Part shown: positions 48,349-55,294 of the stretch, piece after piece | Position numbering within the stretch: position 1 is the first letter of the stretch | Layout: every line of letters begins with the position of its first letter | Origin: JBCBCP01 sp039817385 | Lineage (GTDB): Bacteria; Pseudomonadota; Alphaproteobacteria; Rhodobacterales; Rhodobacteraceae | Assembly: GCA_039817385.1 (NCBI GenBank) | Contig: JBCBVY010000002.1 | Location: 310,001 to 374,000 of the forward strand | DNA length: 64,000 nt | Reading direction: 5' to 3' | Made by a program: the position numbers and the translations under genes | Notes under the pieces: generated by a model | What the model was told of the DNA's origin: nothing | Databases searched by the model: none | What the model saw: only the letters and a program-made list of their open reading frames with translations

Positions 48349-48801
48349 ATGGCTGATCTTGACCGCATTGATACGCAAATATTGCAGGTTCTGTCCTCGG
48401 ACGGGCGGATCAGCAATATTGCCCTTGCCGAACGCGTGGGCCTGTCCCCCTCTGCCTGCCTGCGCCGAGTGCAAGAGCTTGAACGGCGCGGGATCATCAC
48501 CGGCTACCGCGCGGTGCTGGACCGTGCGGCGATGGGGGACGGGTTCCTCGCCTATCTCGGGGTAGGGCTGAACGATCATTCGAAGACCAGCCAGGAGGCG
48601 TTCGAGCGGGCGATGGCGCGGGCGCCGGAGGTGCGCGAGTGCCACAACATCACCGGCACGATCGAGTACCTACTGCGCGTCGAATGTGCGGACCTGCGGG
48701 CCTACAAAGCGTTCCACACGGACCATCTGGGCGCGCTGCCGATGCTGGGCTCAATCACGACCTATGTGGTGATCGGCTCGCCCAAGGATGAGCGGGCTTA
48801 G
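48349..48801 (+). CDS. Lrp/AsnC-family transcriptional regulator
   Basis: 150 residues starting MADLDRIDTQILQVLSSDGR. The helix-turn-helix is 'ISNIALAERVGLSPSACLRRVQEL' and the C-terminal RAM ligand domain runs from 'GFLAYLGVGLND' to 'SITTYVVIG'. It probably controls the divergent lysE gene in response to an amino acid. In the 72-bp gap, ACGCAA and TTGCGT form a widely spaced inverted pair that could be bound. Followed by a strong hairpin terminator. Confidence 0.9.
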   Translation: MADLDRIDTQILQVLSSDGRISNIALAERVGLSPSACLRRVQELERRGIITGYRAVLDRAAMGDGFLAYLGVGLNDHSKTSQEAFERAMARAPEVRECHNITGTIEYLLRVECADLRAYKAFHTDHLGALPMLGSITTYVVIGSPKDERA

Positions 48802-48813
48802 CGTGAGGGTGCT

Positions 48814-48849
48814 GGCGTGAGAGGGCCCCTCACACGCCGCTGGGTTTTT
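48814..48849 (+). terminator. Intrinsic terminator after the Lrp gene
   Basis: A 25-nt near-palindrome, GGCGTG-A-GAGGG with its complement CCCTC-A-CACGCC (one A-A mismatch), followed a few bases later by TTTTT at 48845-48849. The bases after it, TTTTTGAAACAGAGACGGGG, also look like the tail of the dispersed repeat (copy 7, partial). Confidence 0.7.
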
Positions 48850-48875
48850 GAAACAGAGACGGGGTAGCGCTCGGC

Positions 48876-49832
48876 CTACCCGGCGATCATCTCCGATTGG
48901 CGCACGATCACCTCGGCCTGCTTGATCGAGGCGATATCGACAAGGCGGCCCTTATAGACAGTCGCGCCTTCGCCGTTGGCCTTGGCCTCCTCCATCGCGG
49001 CGAGGATCTCGCGCGCCTCGGTCACAGCCTCTTCGGAGGGGGTGAAAACCTCGTTGGCCAGCGCGACCTGCTTGGGGTGGATCGCCCATTTGCCAACCAT
49101 GCCCAGCGTGGCCGACCGCAGCGCCTGCGCGCGGAAGCCTTCATCGTCCGAAAAATCGCCAAAGGGGCCGTCCACAGGGAGTACGCCATGCGTCCGGCAG
49201 GCCGCAACGATGTTCGCCTGCGCCCAGTGCCACGGGTCGGACCAGTATTTCGCGCCCTCATGCGCCATGTAGTAATTTGCCTGCGTACCGCCGATGCCCG
49301 TCGTCTGCATCCCCATCGAGGCGGCGAAGTCGGCGGCGCCAAGGCTCATCGCCTCAAGCCGGGGCGTGGCGGCGGCGATCTCTTCGACATGGGCGATGCC
49401 TGCGGCGGATTCGATGATGACCTCGAAAGCGATCTTTTTGCTGCGGCCCTTCGCGGTCTCAATGGCGGTCACAAGGGCGTCCACGGCATAGAGGTCCTCG
49501 GCGCAGCCGACCTTGGGGATCATGATCTGGTCCAGCCGTTCGGAGGCTTGCTCCAAGAGGTCCACCACGTCGCGGTACCAGTAAGGCGTGTCGAGGCCGT
49601 TGATGCGGACGGACAGCGTCTTGTTGCCCCAGTCGATGTCGCCGATCGCCTCAATGGCCAGCTTGCGCGCGCTGTCCTTGTCCGACGGGGCGACGCTGTC
49701 TTCGAGGTCCAGGTTGATCACATCCGCCGCCGACGCCGCCATTTTGGGCGGCAGTTTGGTGTTCGATGCCGGGCCAAAGAGCTGGCAGCGGTTCGGGCGG
49801 GCGGCGGGCGTGGGCTGAAGGCGGAAGGACAT
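48876..49832 (-). CDS. mcl1: L-malyl-CoA/beta-methylmalyl-CoA lyase
   Basis: 318 residues starting MSFRLQPTPAARPNRCQLFG, the exact length and nearly the sequence I recall for Rhodobacter sphaeroides Mcl1. 'VINLDLEDSVAPSDK' holds the metal Glu/Asp of the HpcH/HpaI-citrate lyase barrel; 'FEVIIESAAGIAHVEEIAA' and 'GKWAIHPKQVALANEVF' are further hallmarks. It cleaves beta-methylmalyl-CoA to glyoxylate and propionyl-CoA and malyl-CoA to glyoxylate and acetyl-CoA in the ethylmalonyl-CoA pathway. The rest of the pathway is elsewhere. Confidence 0.95.
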   Translation of the reverse strand: MSFRLQPTPAARPNRCQLFGPASNTKLPPKMAASAADVINLDLEDSVAPSDKDSARKLAIEAIGDIDWGNKTLSVRINGLDTPYWYRDVVDLLEQASERLDQIMIPKVGCAEDLYAVDALVTAIETAKGRSKKIAFEVIIESAAGIAHVEEIAAATPRLEAMSLGAADFAASMGMQTTGIGGTQANYYMAHEGAKYWSDPWHWAQANIVAACRTHGVLPVDGPFGDFSDDEGFRAQALRSATLGMVGKWAIHPKQVALANEVFTPSEEAVTEAREILAAMEEAKANGEGATVYKGRLVDIASIKQAEVIVRQSEMIAG

Positions 49833-49940
49833 GAGGCGCAGCTTTCGACATTTTGTTACAATCAGGCTCGTCGCCGTGTTAGAAAGTTGCGCAGGAGCGC
49901 GCAAGCTGAATTTGCAGGTGCAGCATTTGAGGATGAATAC

Positions 49941-50321
49941 ATGAAGTTATCGTTTTGGTCTGCGGCCTTTCTTGCCGCTTCCGTTGTCGGAGCCCACGCG
50001 GCTTGCCCCGAACGCGCGCCGCGTGTTGGTTGGAACACGCAAAGCGGTGATGCGCGCGTGTCGGCGGAGTTTCTTGCTCAAAACCTCGCTGGGAAGCGGG
50101 TCGGCTTCAGCGGGGGCGGCACCGAACACTACCGGGGCAACGGGTCTTATCGGTTTTCGGCTGGTGGCCAAACCTTCCGCGCGGATGGTTACAAGTTCTA
50201 CGAAAACGGTGTGCGCTGCATCGGCTATGCGCCGCCGCGCTTTGACCTGTACGTTGTGAATAATGGCAAGCTCATCCTAGTCAACGAACAAGGCGGGCGG
50301 TTCGAAGCGAAGATTCGCTAA
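49941..50321 (+). CDS. Secreted protein of unknown function
   Basis: 126 residues. A signal peptide is evident (MKLSFWSAAFLAASVVGAHA, cut before ACPERAP). The mature part contains 'GKRVGFSGGGTEHYRGNGSY', 'QTFRADGYKFYENGVRCIGY' and ends 'LVNEQGGRFEAKIR'; it has two cysteines, which may form a disulfide. The pattern of short beta strands suggests a small periplasmic beta protein. I recognise no family. The gap to mcl1 is 108 bp, divergent. Confidence 0.7.
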   Translation: MKLSFWSAAFLAASVVGAHAACPERAPRVGWNTQSGDARVSAEFLAQNLAGKRVGFSGGGTEHYRGNGSYRFSAGGQTFRADGYKFYENGVRCIGYAPPRFDLYVVNNGKLILVNEQGGRFEAKIR

Positions 50322-50466
50322 GCCCTTTTGTGGCGCCTGTTTCTTCGGCGATGTTGGGGTTCCATCGAAGAATGTTGCGGCGTTGAGCGGAACGGCGCGC
50401 AAACAGAGATGTTTTTGTCCGCGGGCCAGTGCACGCTTTCCTCCATAGACCAAGGTGGAGGCCGTC
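50322..50466. other. 145-bp gap before dgcN
   Basis: I see no gene here. It should contain the promoter of the dgcN-dgcA-dat cluster, but no convincing -35/-10 pair could be picked. GGTGGAGG just before 50467 is the dgcN ribosome-binding site. Confidence 0.5.
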
Positions 50467-51468
50467 ATGATTCAGACCCCGTATCTGCTTTTCCTCGGCG
50501 ATGCGCCGGACCAGCTTGCCGCGAAGGTTGCGCAGGGCATCGCCGATTGGCGCCCGGATCATGCGGTTGGGCAGTTGCGCATGGCGGGTTGCGGCGCGGA
50601 TGTGGGCCTGTCCGACATGACGCTGGCGGAGGGGCTTGCCGCCGGGGCCAAGACGCTTGTGATTGGCGTCGCGAACCGGGGCGGTGTGATCAGTGTCGCT
50701 TGGAAAGAGGTTCTGCTGGCCGCGCTCGCGGCGGGCTATGATCTGGCCAGCGGGCTGCACAACCTTTTGCGGGATGAGCCGGACCTTGTCGCCGCCGCGC
50801 AGGGACATGGCCGTGCGCTGCATGACGTGCGCGTGCCGGAGGTTGATTACCCGATTGCAAACGGCAAGGCGCGGATGGGCAAGCGCGTGCTGGCCGTGGG
50901 CACCGATTGCTCGGTTGGCAAGATGTATACCGCGCTGGCGCTCGATAAGGCGATGAAGGCGCGGGGGATGAAAAGCACCTTCCGCGCCACGGGGCAGACC
51001 GGTATCCTGATTACCGGAGACGGGGTGCCGCTGGATGCGGTGGTGGCCGATTTCATGGCGGGCGCGGTGGAGTATCTGACGCCGGACAATGACCCTGACC
51101 ACTGGGATATTATCGAGGGGCAGGGGAGCCTGTACCATGTCAGCTACTCGGGCGTGACGATGGCCCTGATCCACGGGGGCGCGCCCGATGCGCTGATCAT
51201 CTGCCACGAGCCAACGCGCAAGACGATGCGGGGCCTTCCGGACTACCGCCTGCCGAGCATCGGGCAGGTGCGCGATCTTGCCCTGCCGCTGGCGCGCGTG
51301 GCGAACCCGGGCTGCAGGGTCGTGGGGATTGCCGTGAACACCAAGGCGTTTGGCGATGCAGAGGCAGAGGGATATCTGGCAGCACTTGAGGCTGAATACG
51401 GGATGCCTGCCGTTGATCCGTTCCGCGATGGGGCGGATCGGTTGGCGGCGGCGCTTGCGGATTTGTAG
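50467..51468 (+). CDS. dgcN: DUF1611-family protein, probable D-glutamate N-acetyltransferase DgcN
   Basis: 333 residues. The DUF1611 layout is clear: an N-terminal Rossmann-like part ('GAKTLVIGVANRGGVISVAW'), 'LASGLHNLLRDEP', then a P-loop-like segment 'RVLAVGTDCSVGKMYTALAL' and 'ATGQTGILITGDGVPLDAVV' with 'IIEGQGSLYHVSYSGVTMAL'. I recall DUF1611 proteins being identified as D-glutamate N-acetyltransferases (DgcN) acting with a racemase, DgcA, in marine bacteria. The neighbouring epimerase-family gene fits that. The ATG at 50467 has GGAGG upstream; a GTG 12 bp earlier is rejected. Confidence 0.75.
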   Translation: MIQTPYLLFLGDAPDQLAAKVAQGIADWRPDHAVGQLRMAGCGADVGLSDMTLAEGLAAGAKTLVIGVANRGGVISVAWKEVLLAALAAGYDLASGLHNLLRDEPDLVAAAQGHGRALHDVRVPEVDYPIANGKARMGKRVLAVGTDCSVGKMYTALALDKAMKARGMKSTFRATGQTGILITGDGVPLDAVVADFMAGAVEYLTPDNDPDHWDIIEGQGSLYHVSYSGVTMALIHGGAPDALIICHEPTRKTMRGLPDYRLPSIGQVRDLALPLARVANPGCRVVGIAVNTKAFGDAEAEGYLAALEAEYGMPAVDPFRDGADRLAAALADL

Positions 51469-51501
51469 CATCGGTTTGGTGGCAGGCCGACCCTTCCCTT
51501 A

Positions 51502-51560
51502 CGGCGGCAAAGCCGCCTATCGGGCAGAGGGGGAGGATTTTTTTGGAACAGAGAAGGGGC
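51502..51560 (+). repeat. Dispersed repeat, copy 8, inside the dgcN-dgcA gap
   Basis: Contains the hairpin GGCGGC-AAA-GCCGCC (51503-51517) and the second-type tail 'GGGGGAGGATTTTTTTGG' followed by AACAGAGAAGGGG. It ends 5 bp before the GTG start of dgcA and supplies its purine-rich ribosome-binding region. Confidence 0.65.
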
Positions 51561-51565
51561 AGGGC

Positions 51566-52534
51566 GTGCGCTTTGAAGTGACACAGGATGTGTTCCGGCT
51601 GGCCGAGGTGTTTACCATTGCGCGCGGGTCGCGGACCGAGGCGAAGGTGCTGACGGCTCACCTCTCAGATGGCGACTTTCGCGGGTGGGGGGAATGTGTG
51701 CCCTATGCGCGGTATGGTGAAACGCTGGAGTCGGTAACGGCGCAGATTGAAGCTTTGCCGGAGGCGTTTGATCGGGAGAGCTTGCTTGGCCTTCTGCCCG
51801 CCGGGGCGGCGCGCAATGCTGTTGATTGTGCGCTTTGGGATATGGAAGCCAAGCGCGCAGGGTGCCGGGTGTGGGAACTGGCGGGGCTGGCGGCGCCGGG
51901 GCCGGAGATCACGGCCTATACCCTGTCACTGGCCGACGCTTCTGCGATGCAGGCGCAGGCGGCGCGGAATGCGCACCGTCCCCTTTTGAAGACCAAGCTG
52001 GGCGGGGGCGAGGAAGACGTCGCGCGGATCGAGGCTGTGCGCGCCGGGGCACCGGATGCGCGGATCATCGTGGATGCCAATGAGGGCTGGACGCCCGAGC
52101 TTTATGCGGCGCTGGCCCCGGTGCTCGTCCGGCTAGGGGTTGAGATGGTGGAGCAGCCCCTCCCCGCCGGAGTTGATGACGCATTGGCGGAGATGGAGCG
52201 GGTTCTGCCCGTCTGCGCGGACGAGTCTTGCCATGACCGGACCTCGCTGCGCGCGCTGAAGGGCAAGTATGACATGGTCAACATCAAGCTCGACAAGACG
52301 GGTGGGCTGACCGAAGCGCTGGCCCTGCGCGATGCGGCGCGGGCGGAGGGATATGCGGTGATGGTGGGCTGCATGGTTGGCTCCTCCCTCGCGATGGCGC
52401 CCGCGACGCTTGTCGCCCAAGGTGCGGCAGTGGTGGACCTTGACGGCCCGCTCCTGCTGGCGGAAGACCGGGCAACGCCGTTGGATTTTGACGCTGCGGG
52501 GGTGCATCCACCTGCCGCTGCCTTGTGGGGATAG
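51566..52534 (+). CDS. dgcA: Enolase-superfamily dipeptide epimerase-like protein, probable N-acetyl-D-glutamate racemase DgcA
   Basis: 322 residues beginning at GTG (RFEVTQDVFRLAEVFTIARG). The muconate-lactonizing/Ala-Glu-epimerase subgroup is shown by 'LLKTKLGGGEEDVARIEAVR' (KxK catalytic Lys), 'IIVDANEGWTPELY' (metal Asp), 'EMVEQPLP' (metal Glu), 'VCADESCHDRTSL' (metal Asp) and 'MVNIKLDKTGGLTEAL' (catalytic Lys). Next to dgcN it should invert N-acetyl-D-glutamate. L-Ala-D/L-Glu epimerase for murein peptides is the alternative. Upstream codons run into dgcN. Confidence 0.8.
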   Translation: MRFEVTQDVFRLAEVFTIARGSRTEAKVLTAHLSDGDFRGWGECVPYARYGETLESVTAQIEALPEAFDRESLLGLLPAGAARNAVDCALWDMEAKRAGCRVWELAGLAAPGPEITAYTLSLADASAMQAQAARNAHRPLLKTKLGGGEEDVARIEAVRAGAPDARIIVDANEGWTPELYAALAPVLVRLGVEMVEQPLPAGVDDALAEMERVLPVCADESCHDRTSLRALKGKYDMVNIKLDKTGGLTEALALRDAARAEGYAVMVGCMVGSSLAMAPATLVAQGAAVVDLDGPLLLAEDRATPLDFDAAGVHPPAAALWG

Positions 52535-52537
52535 AAC

Positions 52538-53395
52538 ATGCGCACAGTTTACGTGAACGGAGATTACCTGCCTGAGGATGCTGCCAAAGTATCGGTTTTC
52601 GACCGGGGCTTTTTGATGGCGGACGGCGTCTATGAGGTGACGTCGGTGCTGGAGGGTAAGCTGATCGACTTTGGCGGGCATATCGCCCGGCTGGAGCGGT
52701 CGCTGGCGGAGCTGGACATGCCCATGCCGATGAGCGCGGAGGCGCTGCTGGAGGTGCACCGCGCGCTGGTGGCGGAGAACGGGATCGAAGAGGGCCTCGT
52801 CTACCTTCAGATCACCCGCGGGGCGCCTGCCGACCGGGATTTTGCCTACCCGCCCGAGGATACGCCGCAAACGGTTGTGCTGTTCACGCAGGACAAGCCG
52901 GGGCTGGCGAACAGTCCGGCGGCGAAGACAGGCATGAAGGTGATCTCCATCGAGGACATTCGCTGGGGGCGGCGGGACATCAAGACGGTGCAATTGCTCT
53001 ATCCCAGCATGGGCAAGATGATGGCCAAGAAGGCGGGCGCGGACGATGCGTGGATGGTGCAGGACGGCTTTGTGACCGAAGGGACCAGCAACAACGCCTA
53101 TATCGTCAAGGACGGCAAGATCATCACGCGCCCGCGGTCAAACGACATTCTGCACGGGATCACACGCGCCGCTGTGCTGCGCTATGCCGAAGAGGCGCAG
53201 ATGGTGGTGGAAGAGCGGCACTTTACCATCGATGAGGCGAAGGCCGCGGACGAGGCGTTCATCACCTCGGCCAGTACTTTCGTCATGCCGGTGGTGGAGA
53301 TTGACGGTGTCGCGCTGGGCGATGGCACACCGGGGTCCGTCGCGCCGCGCCTGCGCGAGATCTACCTTGATGAGAGCCGGAAGGCCGCGGTGTAG
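52538..53395 (+). CDS. dat: D-amino-acid transaminase
   Basis: 285 residues, class IV aminotransferase. The N-terminal 'VYVNGDYLPEDAAKVSVFDRGF' and 'ADGVYEVTSVLEGKL', the PLP lysine in 'RRDIKTVQLLYPSMGKMMA', and 'VTEGTSNNAYIVKDGKIITR' are typical of D-amino acid aminotransferase rather than branched-chain enzymes. It moves amino groups between D-amino acids and 2-oxo acids such as D-glutamate/2-oxoglutarate. It starts 3 bp after dgcA, so the cluster can both form D-glutamate and consume it. Confidence 0.88.
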   Translation: MRTVYVNGDYLPEDAAKVSVFDRGFLMADGVYEVTSVLEGKLIDFGGHIARLERSLAELDMPMPMSAEALLEVHRALVAENGIEEGLVYLQITRGAPADRDFAYPPEDTPQTVVLFTQDKPGLANSPAAKTGMKVISIEDIRWGRRDIKTVQLLYPSMGKMMAKKAGADDAWMVQDGFVTEGTSNNAYIVKDGKIITRPRSNDILHGITRAAVLRYAEEAQMVVEERHFTIDEAKAADEAFITSASTFVMPVVEIDGVALGDGTPGSVAPRLREIYLDESRKAAV

Positions 53396-53396
53396 G

Positions 53397-53442
53397 TCAT
53401 TTCTTGCAAGAAATGACGCGGATCGATCCTTGAAGGATCGAT
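53397..53442. terminator. Two adjacent perfect palindromes between dat and the GST gene
   Basis: A 20-bp perfect palindrome (half-site TCATTTCTTG, 53397-53416), then 5 bp later a 21-bp one (ATCGATCCTT-G-AAGGATCGAT, 53422-53442). They lie between convergent genes and probably end both transcripts, though neither has a long T-run. Confidence 0.55.
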
Positions 53443-53449
53443 GCCCGGC

Positions 53450-54079
53450 TCACGCGTTTGCGCTCGCACGCGTCCTGATGCGTTCCATGAAAGCGGCGAG
53501 GTTCGGGTGCGCGGCGTCCACCTGCATCTTGATCACGCGGCAATAGTCGAGGAAGACGAAGGTCGTCAGGTCGGCATAGCTGAACTGGTCCAGCGCGATC
53601 CAGTCGCGCCCGTCCAGATGCGCGTCCATCATGTCCTTGAAGGCGGCAAGGCGCGTGCGCCCGCGGTCCACCAATTCCGGGATTTGGTCGAGGTTCAGCG
53701 GCCCGGGCAGGGCGCGGCCCGTCAGTGCGGGGCTGGAATTGCGCAAGGTTTCGGCCATTGCCATGCCGCCCTGGGTCTCTGCGATTGCGTTCCACTGGAG
53801 GACCAGCGCCCGTTCTGACGCGGCTGTGCCAAAGAGGGGCGGGTTCGGGTGCTGGTCTTCAAGATAGGCGGCAATGGCGATGTTTTCGGTCAGCGTTGTG
53901 CCGTCTTCGGTGATCAGCACGGGCACGGTGCAGCGCGGGTTGATGGACCGGAAGGCGTCCCCGAACTGTTCTCCGCCCCGCAGGTCAACCTGATGCGTTT
54001 CAATCTGCAGCCCTTTTTCCGCGATCACCATCCGCGCGCGGCGTGGGCTGGGGGCTGTGGCGCAATCGTAGAAGATCAT
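53450..54079 (-). CDS. Glutathione S-transferase family protein
   Basis: 209 residues. The thioredoxin-like N-terminal domain includes 'CATAPSPRRARMVIAEKGL', the cis-Pro motif in 'RCTVPVLITEDGTTLTENIAI' (VP and glutathione-binding E-N) and the C-terminal helical domain 'FSYADLTTFVFLDYCRVI' with the conserved Asp. It resembles the alphaproteobacterial YfcG/GstA-like class. Substrate unknown. It overlaps the upstream DUF1244 gene by ATGA. Confidence 0.88.
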   Translation of the reverse strand: MIFYDCATAPSPRRARMVIAEKGLQIETHQVDLRGGEQFGDAFRSINPRCTVPVLITEDGTTLTENIAIAAYLEDQHPNPPLFGTAASERALVLQWNAIAETQGGMAMAETLRNSSPALTGRALPGPLNLDQIPELVDRGRTRLAAFKDMMDAHLDGRDWIALDQFSYADLTTFVFLDYCRVIKMQVDAAHPNLAAFMERIRTRASANA

Positions 54080-54387
54080 GGCTTGCCCACGTTCTCATCA
54101 AAGGCTTTTTGAAACGCCGCTTGTTTTTCGGGCGACGCGTCGGTCTGATAGTTTGCTTTCCACTCCGCCATCGTCATGCCGTAGAACGCCTCGCGCCCTT
54201 CGTCCTTGGTCATCTCGATGCCGCGCGCGTTGGCGGCTTCTTGGTACCAGCGGCTCAGGCAATTCCGGCAGAAGCCCGCAAGGTTCATCATGTCGATGTT
54301 CTGCACGTCCGTGCGGTCCTGCATCAGGTGTTGGCGCAGGCGCCGGAAGGCCGCGGCTTCAAGCTCGAGCTGGGTTTGTGCGTCCAT
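54076..54387 (-). CDS. DUF1244 family protein
   Basis: 103 residues. 'AFRRLRQHLMQDRTDVQNIDMMNLAGFCRNCLSRWYQEAA' is the family hallmark, including the invariant CxxC, and 'MTKDEGREAFYGMTMAEWK' follows. The CxxC suggests a small metal- or thiol-active site, but no function is established. First gene of a two-gene overlapping unit with the GST gene. Confidence 0.88.
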   Translation of the reverse strand: MDAQTQLELEAAAFRRLRQHLMQDRTDVQNIDMMNLAGFCRNCLSRWYQEAANARGIEMTKDEGREAFYGMTMAEWKANYQTDASPEKQAAFQKAFDENVGKP

Positions 54388-54412
54388 CTGGTGGCTCCCA
54401 TTGTTGGCGTCG

Positions 54413-54465
54413 GACTGGGGGCCAGCCCCCAGACCCCCGGGATTTTCTGGAACAGAGAAAAGGGC
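54413..54465 (+). repeat. Dispersed repeat, copy 9
   Basis: Perfect hairpin CTGGGGGC-CA-GCCCCCAG (54415-54432) and second-type tail 'CCCCCGGGATTTTCTGG' followed by AACAGAGAAAAGGG. Lies between two minus-strand genes, so it is antisense to them. Confidence 0.7.
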
Positions 54466-54468
54466 GAC

Positions 54469-55206
54469 TCACAGATTGGCTGATTTTCGGGCAGCTTCAA
54501 GGTGGGGGGCGAGGCGGTGGGCCCATTGTGCTTGACCATCGGGCGTTGCGATCAGGTCGTTGCGCAACTCGATCAGGACGTTGGGGCGGCCGTGTTTGAG
54601 CGCGTGTCGGTCCACGGCATCGCCTGGCAGGTGGCCGGCATAGGGTTCATTGTCACCCACCGGGGTGATTATCTCTGTCCGCAGGCTTGCAATCAGAGGA
54701 TCCGCGAGGCGGCGGTCATGGGCGCTGAGCACGCCAACCTCCCACGGGCGGGGCGGGCGGCCTTTGAGTTGCGGTGTGAAGCTGTGGATTGACAGGATCA
54801 GGGCGCCGGGGCGGGCGGCCAGTTTTGCCAGTTCCGTGTGGTAGGGGGCATAGCAGGTGTCGATCCGGGCCTGCCGGTCGTGTGCGGTAAGCGTGCGGTT
54901 CGCAGGGATGATCGTGCCATCGTAGACCTGCATGATCAGCGTGGGATCATCAAGGCCGCGGTTTGGGTCAATCACCAAACGGGAAAAGTTCGAGCAGATG
55001 ACGGGGGCGTTCAGGGCGCCGCCAAGCGCTTCGGCCACGCCTGCCGCGCCCACGTCCCATGCGATATGGCGGGCCATGTCCGCGCCCGCGAGGCCGAGCG
55101 TTCCGCCCGGCACTACAGGTGGCACGGTGTTCGCTGCGTGATCGCAGGTCACCAGCCACGGGCTTGGACGGTCCGCGCCGGTCACGAAAAACGGGGTGTA
55201 TGTCAT
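54469..55206 (-). CDS. N-formylglutamate amidohydrolase family protein
   Basis: 245 residues. 'WLVTCDHAANTVPPVVPGGT' is the metal-binding start, and 'RLVIDPNRGLDDPTLIM' and 'LILSIHSFTPQLKGRPPRPW' are the other family blocks, with the catalytic His/Asp residues. The family includes HutG-type N-formylglutamate deformylases and related deacylases. Its closeness to dgcN-dgcA suggests it could hydrolyse an N-acylglutamate made there, but this is only inferred. It is divergent from pyk. Confidence 0.8.
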   Translation of the reverse strand: MTYTPFFVTGADRPSPWLVTCDHAANTVPPVVPGGTLGLAGADMARHIAWDVGAAGVAEALGGALNAPVICSNFSRLVIDPNRGLDDPTLIMQVYDGTIIPANRTLTAHDRQARIDTCYAPYHTELAKLAARPGALILSIHSFTPQLKGRPPRPWEVGVLSAHDRRLADPLIASLRTEIITPVGDNEPYAGHLPGDAVDRHALKHGRPNVLIELRNDLIATPDGQAQWAHRLAPHLEAARKSANL

Positions 55207-55294
55207 AAGCCGTTAACCACTTTGCGCTTGGTTCGTGTCAGTTGTGACCCCACGGGATTTGCGGGATAAAGCCCCCGTACTCAAGGAGATAAAG

